NCBI RefSeq assembly: GCF_030063335.1
Contig: NZ_JASISW010000003.1
Span: 124,001 to 188,000, forward strand
Source of the DNA: Rhodococcus sp. G-MC3
Lineage (GTDB): Bacteria; Actinomycetota; Actinomycetes; Mycobacteriales; Mycobacteriaceae
Length of the DNA stretch: 64,000 nt
Direction of reading: 5' to 3'
The notes beneath the pieces are model-generated. The model was not told the DNA's origin. It saw only the letters and a program-made list of their open reading frames with translations, and made no database searches. Below are positions 26,044 to 33,893 of this stretch, one piece after another; the stretch's first letter is position 1, and each line of letters begins with the position of its first letter. The translations under genes and the position numbers were made by a program.

Positions 26044-26514
26044 GTGTCAAAGCGTAGTGAGCTCGAGTCGATGATCTCATCGGACGTGCGCGCGCTGTCT
26101 GCTGTCTCCGAGGAGATCGGCCGGGTGTTCGCTTCGCAGCACGAGTTGCGGTCCAACGATTTTCGAGCACTTCTGCTGATCATGGTCGCCGATGTCGAGG
26201 GTGCTCCGCTGACCGCGGGCGAACTCGGAAACAAGCTTGGCTTTTCGTCCGCTGCGATGACCTACCTCGTCGAGCGGATGATCGAATCCGGCCACATTCG
26301 GCGAGAGAAGGATGCAGCGGACCGTCGTAAGGTAATCCTCCGCTATGACGCCCATGGCATGGAGGTCGCGCGCGGGTTTTTCGGGCCACTCGGCGCCCGA
26401 ACCAGCGGTGCGCTTGCGGGTCTTCCTGACGCGGATCTTGCTGCGGCACATCGTGTTTTCGGCGTTCTGATCGACGCGATGCGTGTTCATCACAACGAAT
26501 TGCAGGCCGGTTGA
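26044..26514 (+). CDS. MarR-family regulator of the MMPL-lipocalin operon
   Basis: A 156-residue winged-helix regulator: ELRSNDFRALLLIM, then LTAGELGNKLGFSSAAMTYLVERMIESGHI (helix-turn-helix) and the wing RREKDAADRRKVILRY. I choose GTG 26044 because AAGGGAAG lies four bases upstream; the longer frame has no support. Divergent from MMPL-lipocalin, with a 29-bp symmetric element between. Confidence 0.88.
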   Translation: MSKRSELESMISSDVRALSAVSEEIGRVFASQHELRSNDFRALLLIMVADVEGAPLTAGELGNKLGFSSAAMTYLVERMIESGHIRREKDAADRRKVILRYDAHGMEVARGFFGPLGARTSGALAGLPDADLAAAHRVFGVLIDAMRVHHNELQAG

Positions 26515-26703
26515 AACGGTTCAGGATCGAACTCGAATACACCTTTCGAAAGCTGTACGAGACGTCGATTTTGCAGTAGGGTGATCACTGGTTGAGCTAA
26601 CAGCCGTTGTCGGGAGAAACTCCCAGGGTGTTCCTCAGTCGCATGACGGTCTGTCGCCACACCCCTATGCAGTTCCTCCCTGTCGATCGACGATGGGATA
26701 GCT

Positions 26704-27129
26704 ATGACTGTTACTTCACAGAACTTGAACGACGAAGGCACTACGCGCTCGCAGGCATCGCGCTCGCAGGCATCGGAAACTTCGGTTGCCGTGGCTGCAA
26801 CGGGTGCAATTTTCAGCTCAACCCCTGCCGGTTCGGATTCTCTCTTGGTCACCGTGCACGGTGATATCGACATGCGAAGCGCGGACACACTGTCCGACTA
26901 CGTGTGCTCGCGAGTCCAAAGCGGCGTCCGTTTGGTGTTCGATCTGTCCGATGTCGATTTCTTCGGTATCGCAGGTCTGACTGTCTTCACCGCCCTCGAT
27001 GACGCTGTCGAAGCGGCGGGCTCGAGCTGGTGCCTCGTCGAAGGTCATCCAGTGTTCCGGTTGCTCGAAGCCGCATCTGCAATTCCGAGTGTCCAGCGGT
27101 TCAGGCGAGTGGAAGACGCACTCGCCTGA
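26704..27129 (+). CDS. STAS-domain anti-sigma factor antagonist
   Basis: A 141-residue protein whose C-terminal part (about 45-141) is a STAS domain: VTVHGDIDMRSADTL and LVFDLSDVDFFGIAGLTVF, with the position usually holding a phosphorylatable Ser/Thr occupied by G in FFGIAGL. It may therefore act unphosphorylated or be an atypical member. The first 40 residues are low complexity; a tandem 15-bp repeat (26746-26775) encodes RSQAS twice. The 189 bases upstream hold only a small GGGAG/CTCCC stem near 26612. A sigma-B/F-type network is likely but no partner is in the window. Confidence 0.82.
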   Translation: MTVTSQNLNDEGTTRSQASRSQASETSVAVAATGAIFSSTPAGSDSLLVTVHGDIDMRSADTLSDYVCSRVQSGVRLVFDLSDVDFFGIAGLTVFTALDDAVEAAGSSWCLVEGHPVFRLLEAASAIPSVQRFRRVEDALA

Positions 27130-27154
27130 CCCCTGCTTACCGGCAAGATCAGCT

Positions 27155-28741
27155 TCAACGGGTGACCAGCTCCAGCAAGGAGCTGGTCACCTTTTTGCGT
27201 ACGGCACCCAGCAGCCCTTGCTGCCCCAACGCTGCTCGCGCCGCATTCATCCCCGCCGCGCCGTGCACCCCGCCCCCTGGATGCGCCGATGCGCTGCCGA
27301 GGAACAAGTTTTCGACGGGTGTCTCCGAACGTCCGAGTCCTGGTGTCGGACGAAAGATCAGTTGCTGCTGAAGCTGCGCGGTTCCGCCGTTCACCGCACC
27401 GCCGTAGAGATTCGAATCGGCATCGAAGAGATCCGAAGGGCGCTGAACAACCTGCCCGACGATCGACGAAGTGAACCCGGGAGCATGCTCCTCTAGCACT
27501 TCCCGTGCTCGTTCGGCGATCGTGTCGGCCGACGCATCATCGGTGACCCCCCGCGGTAGATGCGTGTACGCCCAAGCGCTTTCGGTTCCCATCGGCGAAC
27601 GCGTCGGATCCGCCGTTGTCATTTGCCCGAACAACATGAACGGGCGCTTCGGCAGAACGCCGGTGGACAAGTCCGTCGTCCACCGGAGGAGGCCGTCGTC
27701 GTCGGCACCGAGGTGGACCGTTCCTGCGAGCGACAGGCTCTTCGATCGCCACGGGATGGGACGGTCGAGCGCGTAGTTCACTTTCACGACGGGGGTGTCC
27801 CATTCGAACTTGGCGAGATCGTCGTGCATCCGCCGCGGAATTGCATCCGCGGGGAGCAGATCCTGGTAGAGCATCGGCGCGGAGACGTCGGCGATGATTG
27901 CCCGACGAGCGCGCACGGTATCACCGGAAGCAGTGTGCACGGTGGTTGCTCTGCCGTTCTCGATACCGATTCTCGTCACTGCACTACCGCACCGTAGCTG
28001 CGCGGATCCAGTTCGTCGGACGAGCGCGGCGGTCAGCTCCCCGGCGCCGCCCTTGGGAACCGGAAAGCCGACGTCCTGGGCCATCATCGTCAGCAGATAG
28101 CCCATGGCACCGCTCACCGGAGCGTCCATCGGAGCGTCTCCGTGCATAGCGTTTCCGAGTAGCAGGCAACGCGCAGCCGTGCTGTGGAAGGTTTCGTGTG
28201 CCATCGTGCGCGCAGGCAGCGACATGAAGCGAGCGAAGCGAAGTGTGTCCGCGGCGCCGAGTTCTCGCGCCAACGAGGCCGCAGCCTTCACCGGAGGAAA
28301 GGGGCCGAAGAACGCGTCGACCAGCGGTTTCTTGATTCTTGTCCACTGCTCGAACAGTTCGAACCAGGCATCACCATCGCGGCGATCGTATTCGGCGAGC
28401 GCGGCAGCGGTGTCGGCGACATTCGGCAGCACGACGGGTGCGTCCTCGTCGTCAGCGGAACGAGCGTGGCCGAATGCTGCCGGCGAGCGTGACCACACGA
28501 GACCGTGGTTCTCCAGGTCGAGGGCGGTCATGGCAGGAGACGATGCGCCGAGCGGATAGAACGCGCTGAACAGATCGCTCGTGTATCCGGGCACCAGCTC
28601 GGCGCTGCGCACAGCACCACCGGGTTCGGGACCGGCCTCGACAATCACCACGTCCCAGCCTGCATCGGCAAGGGCTGCTGCGGCGACGAGACCATTGTGT
28701 CCGGCCCCGATGACGACGGCATCGGCTGTAGTGGTGGTCAT
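27155..28741 (-). CDS. Phytoene-desaturase-like FAD oxidoreductase
   Basis: A 528-residue flavin amine-oxidase-fold protein. The N-terminal dinucleotide motif is VVIGAGHNGLVAAAAL (about 9-24), with the family tail GGGVHGAAGMNAARAAL near 500. It resembles the CrtI/PYROXD2 group, acting on unknown polyisoprenoid or hydrophobic substrates rather than being a proven phytoene desaturase. No crtB or crtE is nearby. Its ATG overlaps the stop of the upstream SRPBCC gene (ATGA), so the two form an operon. The last codons contain the intrinsic terminator of the convergent STAS gene. Confidence 0.85.
   Translation of the reverse strand: MTTTTADAVVIGAGHNGLVAAAALADAGWDVVIVEAGPEPGGAVRSAELVPGYTSDLFSAFYPLGASSPAMTALDLENHGLVWSRSPAAFGHARSADDEDAPVVLPNVADTAAALAEYDRRDGDAWFELFEQWTRIKKPLVDAFFGPFPPVKAAASLARELGAADTLRFARFMSLPARTMAHETFHSTAARCLLLGNAMHGDAPMDAPVSGAMGYLLTMMAQDVGFPVPKGGAGELTAALVRRTGSAQLRCGSAVTRIGIENGRATTVHTASGDTVRARRAIIADVSAPMLYQDLLPADAIPRRMHDDLAKFEWDTPVVKVNYALDRPIPWRSKSLSLAGTVHLGADDDGLLRWTTDLSTGVLPKRPFMLFGQMTTADPTRSPMGTESAWAYTHLPRGVTDDASADTIAERAREVLEEHAPGFTSSIVGQVVQRPSDLFDADSNLYGGAVNGGTAQLQQQLIFRPTPGLGRSETPVENLFLGSASAHPGGGVHGAAGMNAARAALGQQGLLGAVRKKVTSSLLELVTR
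27161..27196 (+). terminator. Intrinsic terminator inside convergent gene
   Basis: 13-bp perfect arms (27161-27173 and 27179-27191), loop AGCAA, followed by TTTTT. It lies 31 bases after the STAS stop and inside the last codons of the opposite FAD oxidoreductase gene, which encode KKVTSSLLELVTR. Confidence 0.9.
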
Positions 28742-29178
28742 GACGGCGAAGACGACCTTTCCGCGAGAAGTGCCAGACGCCTGAGGGCCTCGCGGTTACG
28801 AGGGTGCACCAACGCGTGCTGGACGGCGTCGGGCACCAGGCTGATCGGAGGAGTCAGTGCATGCTCGATCATCTCGATTCGGCACCCGGCGGCAAGGGGC
28901 AGTAGGCGAATCGTCACACTTGCCGCACCGAAAGGAAGAGCTCGTGCCTCGAGTGAAAGCTCACGGCCCTCATGCAGTCCGGTGACCCGAGTGTGGTCAC
29001 TGAGGACCACCGGCCAGATGCCGACCGAATGATGGATACGACTGCCCACGGACGGCCAGGCCGGATCCACCGCGCGGATACGCGAGGCGCCGACCACCCA
29101 CGTTGCGTACGCCCAGCCGTCAGCCAGTACGTCCCAGACCTGCTCGACCGTTGCCGATGATTCCCGTGTTGTCGCCAT
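28738..29178 (-). CDS. SRPBCC-superfamily protein
   Basis: A 146-residue START-like protein: SSATVEQVWDVLADGWAYATW at the N-terminus, strands IRAVDPAWP and LEARALPFG, and a C-terminal helix with LRRLALLAERS. The WPSVGSRIHHSVG segment is typical of actinobacterial members. It probably binds a hydrophobic ligand. Coupled by ATGA overlap to the following FAD oxidoreductase, which suggests both act on the same lipid-like compound; this pairing is also common in other actinobacteria. Confidence 0.8.
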   Translation of the reverse strand: MATTRESSATVEQVWDVLADGWAYATWVVGASRIRAVDPAWPSVGSRIHHSVGIWPVVLSDHTRVTGLHEGRELSLEARALPFGAASVTIRLLPLAAGCRIEMIEHALTPPISLVPDAVQHALVHPRNREALRRLALLAERSSSPS

Positions 29179-29254
29179 CCTTGGCGGTTGCCCACCACAC
29201 GGCGATACGAAACCGCGTTTCGCTCACACCTCGATCGGGAAGGTACAGCAGTAG

Positions 29255-29284
29255 TACCCGATCTCGTCCGGACGAGATTGGGTA
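29255..29284. repeat. 30-bp loop-free palindrome
   Basis: Fourteen of 15 positions are symmetric about the centre of TCCGGA at 29269/29270 (TACCCGATCTCGTCC on the left). With no loop it is better suited to a dimeric protein or cruciform than to an RNA terminator. It lies between the uspA end and the SRPBCC start, 77 bases upstream of the latter. Confidence 0.6.
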
Positions 29285-29287
29285 TCA

Positions 29288-29321
29288 GATCCCGCGGGTT
29301 GAACACACAGCCTGCGGGATC
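29288..29321 (-). terminator. Hairpin after uspA
   Basis: Arms GATCCCGC (29288-29295) and GCGGGATC (29314-29321) with an 18-base loop, 16 bases beyond the uspA stop on the minus strand. No T-run is obvious, so this is a moderate terminator candidate for the uspA-CitMHS-TctC transcription unit. Confidence 0.5.
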
Positions 29322-29336
29322 GCTGTTACCCAGAAA

Positions 29337-29720
29337 CTAGCGAGACTTCACGAGAAGAATTTCCACCGGAATCTCGAGCAGCAGTCGCTGCACAGTCTGG
29401 CCCATCAAGAACTTGCCGACGGCACTGCGGTGACGAGATCCGATGACCACGAGTTCGGCGTCGACCTTGTCGATCAACGCGAGAAGGGTCGACGTCGAGT
29501 CGGGATCGGGTTGCGCGGCCTCGACGCGGGCATCGGGGGCGACGGCACGCACTGCAACTTGCACAGCCGCAACTTCCTGGGCCTGAGCCCCCGGGTCAGG
29601 GGAGCCCGACAGTGCATGTACCACAACGAGATCGGTAGCGCGGGTGCGTGCCTCTCGGACGCCCGCGACGAGTGCGGAGCGGCCCTCGTCGGATTGATTG
29701 TGTACGACGGCGACGGTCAT
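29337..29720 (-). CDS. Universal stress protein (UspA family)
   Basis: A 127-residue single Usp domain. The start MTVAVVHNQSDEGRSAL and the end VVIGSRHRSAVGKFLMGQTV then QRLLLEIPVEILLVK include the ATP-binding Gx2Gx9G(S/T)-like loop. It lies 29 bases after the CitMHS carrier on the same strand. Usp genes commonly accompany transporters; regulation of the carrier is inferred only. Confidence 0.88.
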   Translation of the reverse strand: MTVAVVHNQSDEGRSALVAGVREARTRATDLVVVHALSGSPDPGAQAQEVAAVQVAVRAVAPDARVEAAQPDPDSTSTLLALIDKVDAELVVIGSRHRSAVGKFLMGQTVQRLLLEIPVEILLVKSR

Positions 29721-29749
29721 GATGAACTCTTTTCAGTAGTGGGTCGGGA

Positions 29750-31162
29750 TCAGCCGAAGGGGATCTGTCCGAGGGCGATACCCACGACCAGCATGGTCAG
29801 CGAGACGACCGCGGCTCGCCAGAGCACCTTCTTGTGATGATCGGCGAGGGAGACACCGGCGAGGGTGACCAGGAGCAGGATCGCCGGCACCAGCGGGCTC
29901 TGGAGGTGGACCGGCTGGCCGGTGATCGAGGCACGAGCCATTTCGACAGGCTCGATGCCGTACTGCGCAGCAGTTTCCGTCAGAACCGGGAGGATGCCGA
30001 AGTAGAAGGCATCGTTGGTCATGAAGAACGTCAGCGGCATGCTCAGAACCCCGGTGATGCCGGCGAGGTAGGGGCCCATCGCGGAGGGGATGACGTTGAG
30101 CAGCCACTCGGCCATGGCCTCGACCATGCCGGTTCCCTGGAAGACTCCGGTCAGTACTGCAGCAGCGAGAACCATGGCGACGACGGAGACGATCGACGAG
30201 GAGTGACGGGAGATGGCTTCGCCCTGCTCCTTGACGCGGGGGAAGTTGACGGTCAGCGCGATCGACGCGGCGATCATGAACAGAACCGGGATCGGCAGGA
30301 TGTCCATGACGAGGACGACGAGAAGCGAAACCGTCAGAGCAGCGTTGAACCACAGCAGCTTCGGGCGCAGGGTGGGGCGTTCGGGATCGAGGCCGTCGAA
30401 GAACTGTCCCGACTCGCCTTTTGCGTCGCCGCCGGACGTGCCGCTGCCGTTCTTGCCGCTGCCGTTTTCACCGCTGCCCTTTTTACCGCGGCCGCCCTTG
30501 CTGGTCGAGCCACCGCCGGTGGCGACCAACTCGGGCTCGTAGACGAGTGCGCCGATGCGGCGACGCTCCATGATGCCCAGGTGTACGGCGAAGAGCAGGA
30601 CGATGACGAGTCCGGCGATCATCGAGGGCACCATCGGGATGAAGACGTCGGAGGGGGAGATGCCGAGCGCGGAAGCAGCGCGAACCGTCGGGCCGCCCCA
30701 CGGGATGATGTTCATCGTGCCGTTGGCGAGGCCGGCGACGACCGTCAGGATCACCGGGCTCACACCGAGTTTGAGATACAACGGCAACAGTGCAGAGGTG
30801 ACGATGATGAACGTGGTGGAGCCGTCACCGTCGAGCGAGACGACCATGGCGAGGATCGCAGTTCCCAGCACGAGTTTCATGGGGTCGTTGCGAACCACTT
30901 TGAGGATGCCGCGGACCAGCGGATCGAACAGTCCGACGTCGATCATGATTCCGAAGAAGATGATCGCGAAGAACAGCAAGGCCGCGGTGGGCGCAAGTGT
31001 CTTGATGCCGTCGGTGATCATGTCGCCGATACCGAGCCCGGCGCCGGCGAAGAGACCGAATGCCACCGGTACCAACGTCAGTGCGACGACAGGCGTTGCG
31101 CGCTTCGTGAGAATCAAATACATGAAGACGGCGACCATGAGGAAGCCCAGTATCACGAGCAT
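29750..31162 (-). CDS. CitMHS-family citrate/carboxylate:H+ (Me2+) symporter
   Basis: A 470-residue inner-membrane carrier with about 12 hydrophobic segments, related to Bacillus CitM/CitH, which import metal-citrate complexes. Family motifs include SLDGDGSTTFII (about 109-120), NIIPWGGPTVRAAS (about 150-163) and, in the last third, MTNDAFYFGILPVL. The central cytoplasmic loop (about 220-250) carries an unusual Gly/Ser/Lys/Asn-rich insert with repeated GSG units. It lies between uspA and a TctC-like lipoprotein on the same strand, and is likely induced by the divergent two-component system. Confidence 0.88.
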   Translation of the reverse strand: MLVILGFLMVAVFMYLILTKRATPVVALTLVPVAFGLFAGAGLGIGDMITDGIKTLAPTAALLFFAIIFFGIMIDVGLFDPLVRGILKVVRNDPMKLVLGTAILAMVVSLDGDGSTTFIIVTSALLPLYLKLGVSPVILTVVAGLANGTMNIIPWGGPTVRAASALGISPSDVFIPMVPSMIAGLVIVLLFAVHLGIMERRRIGALVYEPELVATGGGSTSKGGRGKKGSGENGSGKNGSGTSGGDAKGESGQFFDGLDPERPTLRPKLLWFNAALTVSLLVVLVMDILPIPVLFMIAASIALTVNFPRVKEQGEAISRHSSSIVSVVAMVLAAAVLTGVFQGTGMVEAMAEWLLNVIPSAMGPYLAGITGVLSMPLTFFMTNDAFYFGILPVLTETAAQYGIEPVEMARASITGQPVHLQSPLVPAILLLVTLAGVSLADHHKKVLWRAAVVSLTMLVVGIALGQIPFG

Positions 31163-31201
31163 GGGAGTACTCCTTTGTACGAGCAGGTTGATGTGGAGAG
31201 A

Positions 31202-32179
31202 TCAGCTGTGGGACGAGACGGGCAGGGTCTCGTGCACGAATGCTGCTTGTTCGCTGATGAATTCAGCAAAGTCGTCGCCGGTCAGGATGGAGCTTCGCCA
31301 TCCGTTGCGGGTGAGGACGTCCTGCCAGGCGGCCGAGTCGTCGAGATCTCGGATGCGGTCGGTCCAGACATCGAGTTGCTCGTCGGTGAGGCCCGGCGGA
31401 GCCAGGAGGCCGCGCCAGTTCGCGAAGACGACATCGACTCCGGCTTCGCGAGCCGTCGGGGCATCGATCACCTCGACTCGCTCGGCGGTGCTGATCGCAA
31501 GTGCACGAACGGTTCCCGCCGTGATTTGATCCAGGTATTCGCTGACGCCCGTCGTCGCGACGTCGATGTCGCCGGTCAGCAGAGCGGGCAGCAATTGTCC
31601 GCCCCCTTCGAACTGTCGATAGTACGACGCCTCGGCGTCGACGCCGATTGCTCGCGCGAGCAGTACACGGAACAAACCATCCGGGCCGCCCTCTGCCGAA
31701 CCACCGGCAAACTTGAGTCCGGCAGGATCGGCGCGCCAGGCGGATACAAGATCCGACATGGTCTGCAACGGTGAGCTCGCGGGGACCAGAACAACTTCGG
31801 GTTCTTCGAGCAGCTTCGCGATGGGTGCCACGTCTGCGATCGAGCGGTCCGAGATGGTCGTCTCCAACGCGCCGATCAACCCCAAGCCCATGACCATCGC
31901 GAGATCGGGATTGCCGACCTCGAGAGCCAAGCGACCGAGCCCGACGACGCCTCCCGATCCGGGAAGCACGACGACGTCGTAATCGGTGTCATCGGTTGCG
32001 AGAGTCTGAGTGAGATTACGAGCGGTGAGGTCGTAACCACCGCCTGCATCGGAGGGCACCACGAAACGGACGCGCGCGTTGCCCTCGGAACCGGAGAACA
32101 CGGCCGGTTCCGAAGAGCATCCACCCACGAGTATCGCCAGCGAGACGCACAGGGCGCTTGCTGCGTTTCGACGCTTCAT
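31202..32179 (-). CDS. TctC-like (Bug family) solute-binding lipoprotein
   Basis: A 325-residue extracytoplasmic binding protein of the tripartite tricarboxylate transporter type. The lipoprotein signal is MKRRNAASALCVSLAILVGG-C with the lipobox cysteine at C21. Bug-family landmarks follow: FVVPSDAGGGYDLTARNL, VLPGSGGVVGL, and KFAGGSAEGGPD. It should bind a carboxylate at the cell surface. No tctA or tctB membrane genes are present; it shares an apparent operon with a CitMHS carrier and faces a CitA-type kinase, so it may deliver ligand to either. That role is inference. Confidence 0.88.
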   Translation of the reverse strand: MKRRNAASALCVSLAILVGGCSSEPAVFSGSEGNARVRFVVPSDAGGGYDLTARNLTQTLATDDTDYDVVVLPGSGGVVGLGRLALEVGNPDLAMVMGLGLIGALETTISDRSIADVAPIAKLLEEPEVVLVPASSPLQTMSDLVSAWRADPAGLKFAGGSAEGGPDGLFRVLLARAIGVDAEASYYRQFEGGGQLLPALLTGDIDVATTGVSEYLDQITAGTVRALAISTAERVEVIDAPTAREAGVDVVFANWRGLLAPPGLTDEQLDVWTDRIRDLDDSAAWQDVLTRNGWRSSILTGDDFAEFISEQAAFVHETLPVSSHS

Positions 32180-32209
32180 TGTGGGCACCCTCGAAGTGAA
32201 CAACACTTT

Positions 32210-32282
32210 GTGACTGTGGTCACCCTTGCGGCCACAGTTTCTATTGTGTCCATTGTGCTCACAGTCTTTCGTCACTGTGGTC
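32210..32282. promoter_or_regulatory. Repeated ACTGTGGTC motifs between tctC and the kinase gene
   Basis: The divergent region holds ACTGTGGTC twice in direct orientation (32213-32221, 32274-32282) and two diverged inverted copies (32230-32238, 32257-32265). The first copy sits in a perfect dyad GTGAC-N4-GTCAC (32210-32223). Several sites in one regulatory region fit a CitB/DcuR-type response regulator activating the transport operon. Confidence 0.5.
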
Positions 32283-32329
32283 GTACGGATTCGGCATTTG
32301 CCTCGGCTACCCCGACGTAGGGTCCATTG

Positions 32330-33880
32330 GTGCGCAGAACCACGCTCGCCACCCAGCTGCTCAGATTGCAGCTGCTCATCGTGGTGGTTGTTCTCGTTGC
32401 GATCGGTGGCCTGTCCCTCGCTCAATCGTCGGCAGCCTTTCAGCGTGACGCGGGCCGGCGGGCACAATCGGCTGCGGAGACGCTGGCTGCCAATCCCGTC
32501 GTACGTCAGTTGTTGCCTTCGGCGCAGCCGCGTATCCGCACCGGACTGCAGAGCGCGGTGGAGTCGGTTCGTGCGGTCTCCGGACTCGACTACGCTCAGC
32601 TCACCGGTGTGGACGGTGTTGTTGTGCTGTCGACGGTGCCAGAACAGGTCGGTTCGGAGTCCCCGTCTTCTGCTCGTGGGTCGACGGTCGGGCTGACTGA
32701 TACGTCCTTCGGGAAAGCTGTCGAGGCGCACGTACCCGTGCTCGACGACACCGGCACACTCGTCGGGACGGCAGTGGTCGGTGATCGTTACCCGTCGGCG
32801 TTCGACCGCTTCCTGCAGGCCGCGCCGAACCTGATCGTCTACCTTGCCGTCGCATCGGTGCTGGGCGGTGTTGGGTCGGTGCTGTTGGCCCGGCGAGTGA
32901 AGCGGCAGACGCTCGGCATGGAAGCGAGCGAGATCCTCGACCTCGTCGGCCAACGCGAAGCCATGCTCCGCGGATTGAAGGAAGGCGTCATCGCACTGGA
33001 TCCGCATGGGCGCGTGTTGTTGATGAGCGAGAGTGCACACGACCTGTTACAAATCGAACGAGGAAGCAAAGGGCGCACGGTCGACGAACTCGGGTTGACC
33101 GATCGACTTCGCGACGTCCTGGTCGGCATCGAGGTCACAGCCGACGAGATCGTTTTGGTCGGGGACCGGGTTCTCGTCCTCAACACAGTTCCGATCGTGT
33201 CCAAGGGTAGAGCGGTCGGTACCGTCACCACGTTCCGTGACCGCACCGAACTCACCGACGTCGAAGAGGAACTCGGCGTGACGAAAACCAGCTCGACGGC
33301 GTTACGTGAACACATTCACGAGTTCGACAATCAGCTCCACACCATCTCAGGGCTTGTGCAGTTGCAGGAGTACGACGAGGTGGTGCGCTACGTCGATGGG
33401 TTGACGGCCAGGCGGGACGACGCCACTTCCGCGGTGACCGATTCGGTGTCCGACGTCAGCGTCGCAGCGCTCCTGATCGCGAAGATCGGTGCGGCTGCCC
33501 ATCGTTCGGTAGTGGTGTCCATCGATGACGGTTCGACGCTCGGTCCCCACGGCGGAGCCCTCTCCCGTGACCTGTGCACCGTGCTCGGTAATCTCGTCGA
33601 CAATGCCGTGACCGCATGCGAGGGCAGAGTGCGAATCTCACTCCGGGAGGATGACCGGCAGATCGAGATCAGGGTGCTCGACGACGGCAAGGGGGTCGCG
33701 CAGGGCGACCGAGGAAAGATTTTCGAACAAGGTTGGAGTACAAAAGGTTCGGCGAATACCGGTCATGGATTCGGTCTGGCGCTCGTGCGGCTGGTCTGCC
33801 GACGTCGGGGCGGGGACGTCTCGGTGAGCTCGGACGGCGAGTGGACCGTGTTCCGTGCCTACGTCGAGGAGTTGCAATGA
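32330..33880 (+). CDS. CitA/DcuS-type sensor histidine kinase
   Basis: A 516-residue membrane kinase: first membrane segment (about 12-32), periplasmic PASp/sCache sensor domain (about 35-160), second segment (about 165-187), a cytoplasmic PAS domain (about 200-305) and a CitA-class dimerisation domain with phosphoacceptor H330 in REHIHEFDNQLH. An ATPase domain follows (N box DNAVTACEG; G boxes DDGKGV and GHGFGLAL). GTG 32330 is preferred, with AGGG about eight bases upstream. Senses a carboxylate, probably the substrate of the divergent transport genes. Confidence 0.92.
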   Translation: MRRTTLATQLLRLQLLIVVVVLVAIGGLSLAQSSAAFQRDAGRRAQSAAETLAANPVVRQLLPSAQPRIRTGLQSAVESVRAVSGLDYAQLTGVDGVVVLSTVPEQVGSESPSSARGSTVGLTDTSFGKAVEAHVPVLDDTGTLVGTAVVGDRYPSAFDRFLQAAPNLIVYLAVASVLGGVGSVLLARRVKRQTLGMEASEILDLVGQREAMLRGLKEGVIALDPHGRVLLMSESAHDLLQIERGSKGRTVDELGLTDRLRDVLVGIEVTADEIVLVGDRVLVLNTVPIVSKGRAVGTVTTFRDRTELTDVEEELGVTKTSSTALREHIHEFDNQLHTISGLVQLQEYDEVVRYVDGLTARRDDATSAVTDSVSDVSVAALLIAKIGAAAHRSVVVSIDDGSTLGPHGGALSRDLCTVLGNLVDNAVTACEGRVRISLREDDRQIEIRVLDDGKGVAQGDRGKIFEQGWSTKGSANTGHGFGLALVRLVCRRRGGDVSVSSDGEWTVFRAYVEELQ

Positions 33881-33893
33881 TGGAGTTTTTCAG

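Noticed and set aside
27155..28741. Carotenoid biosynthesis gene (phytoene desaturase)
   Set aside because: The fold is CrtI-like but no crtE, crtB or cyclase gene is nearby, and its operon partner is an SRPBCC protein; a generic oxidoreductase label is safer.
29834..31774. Long plus-strand open frame of 646 codons
   Set aside because: Antisense to the CitMHS and TctC-like genes; highly charged, repetitive composition and no recognisable domain.
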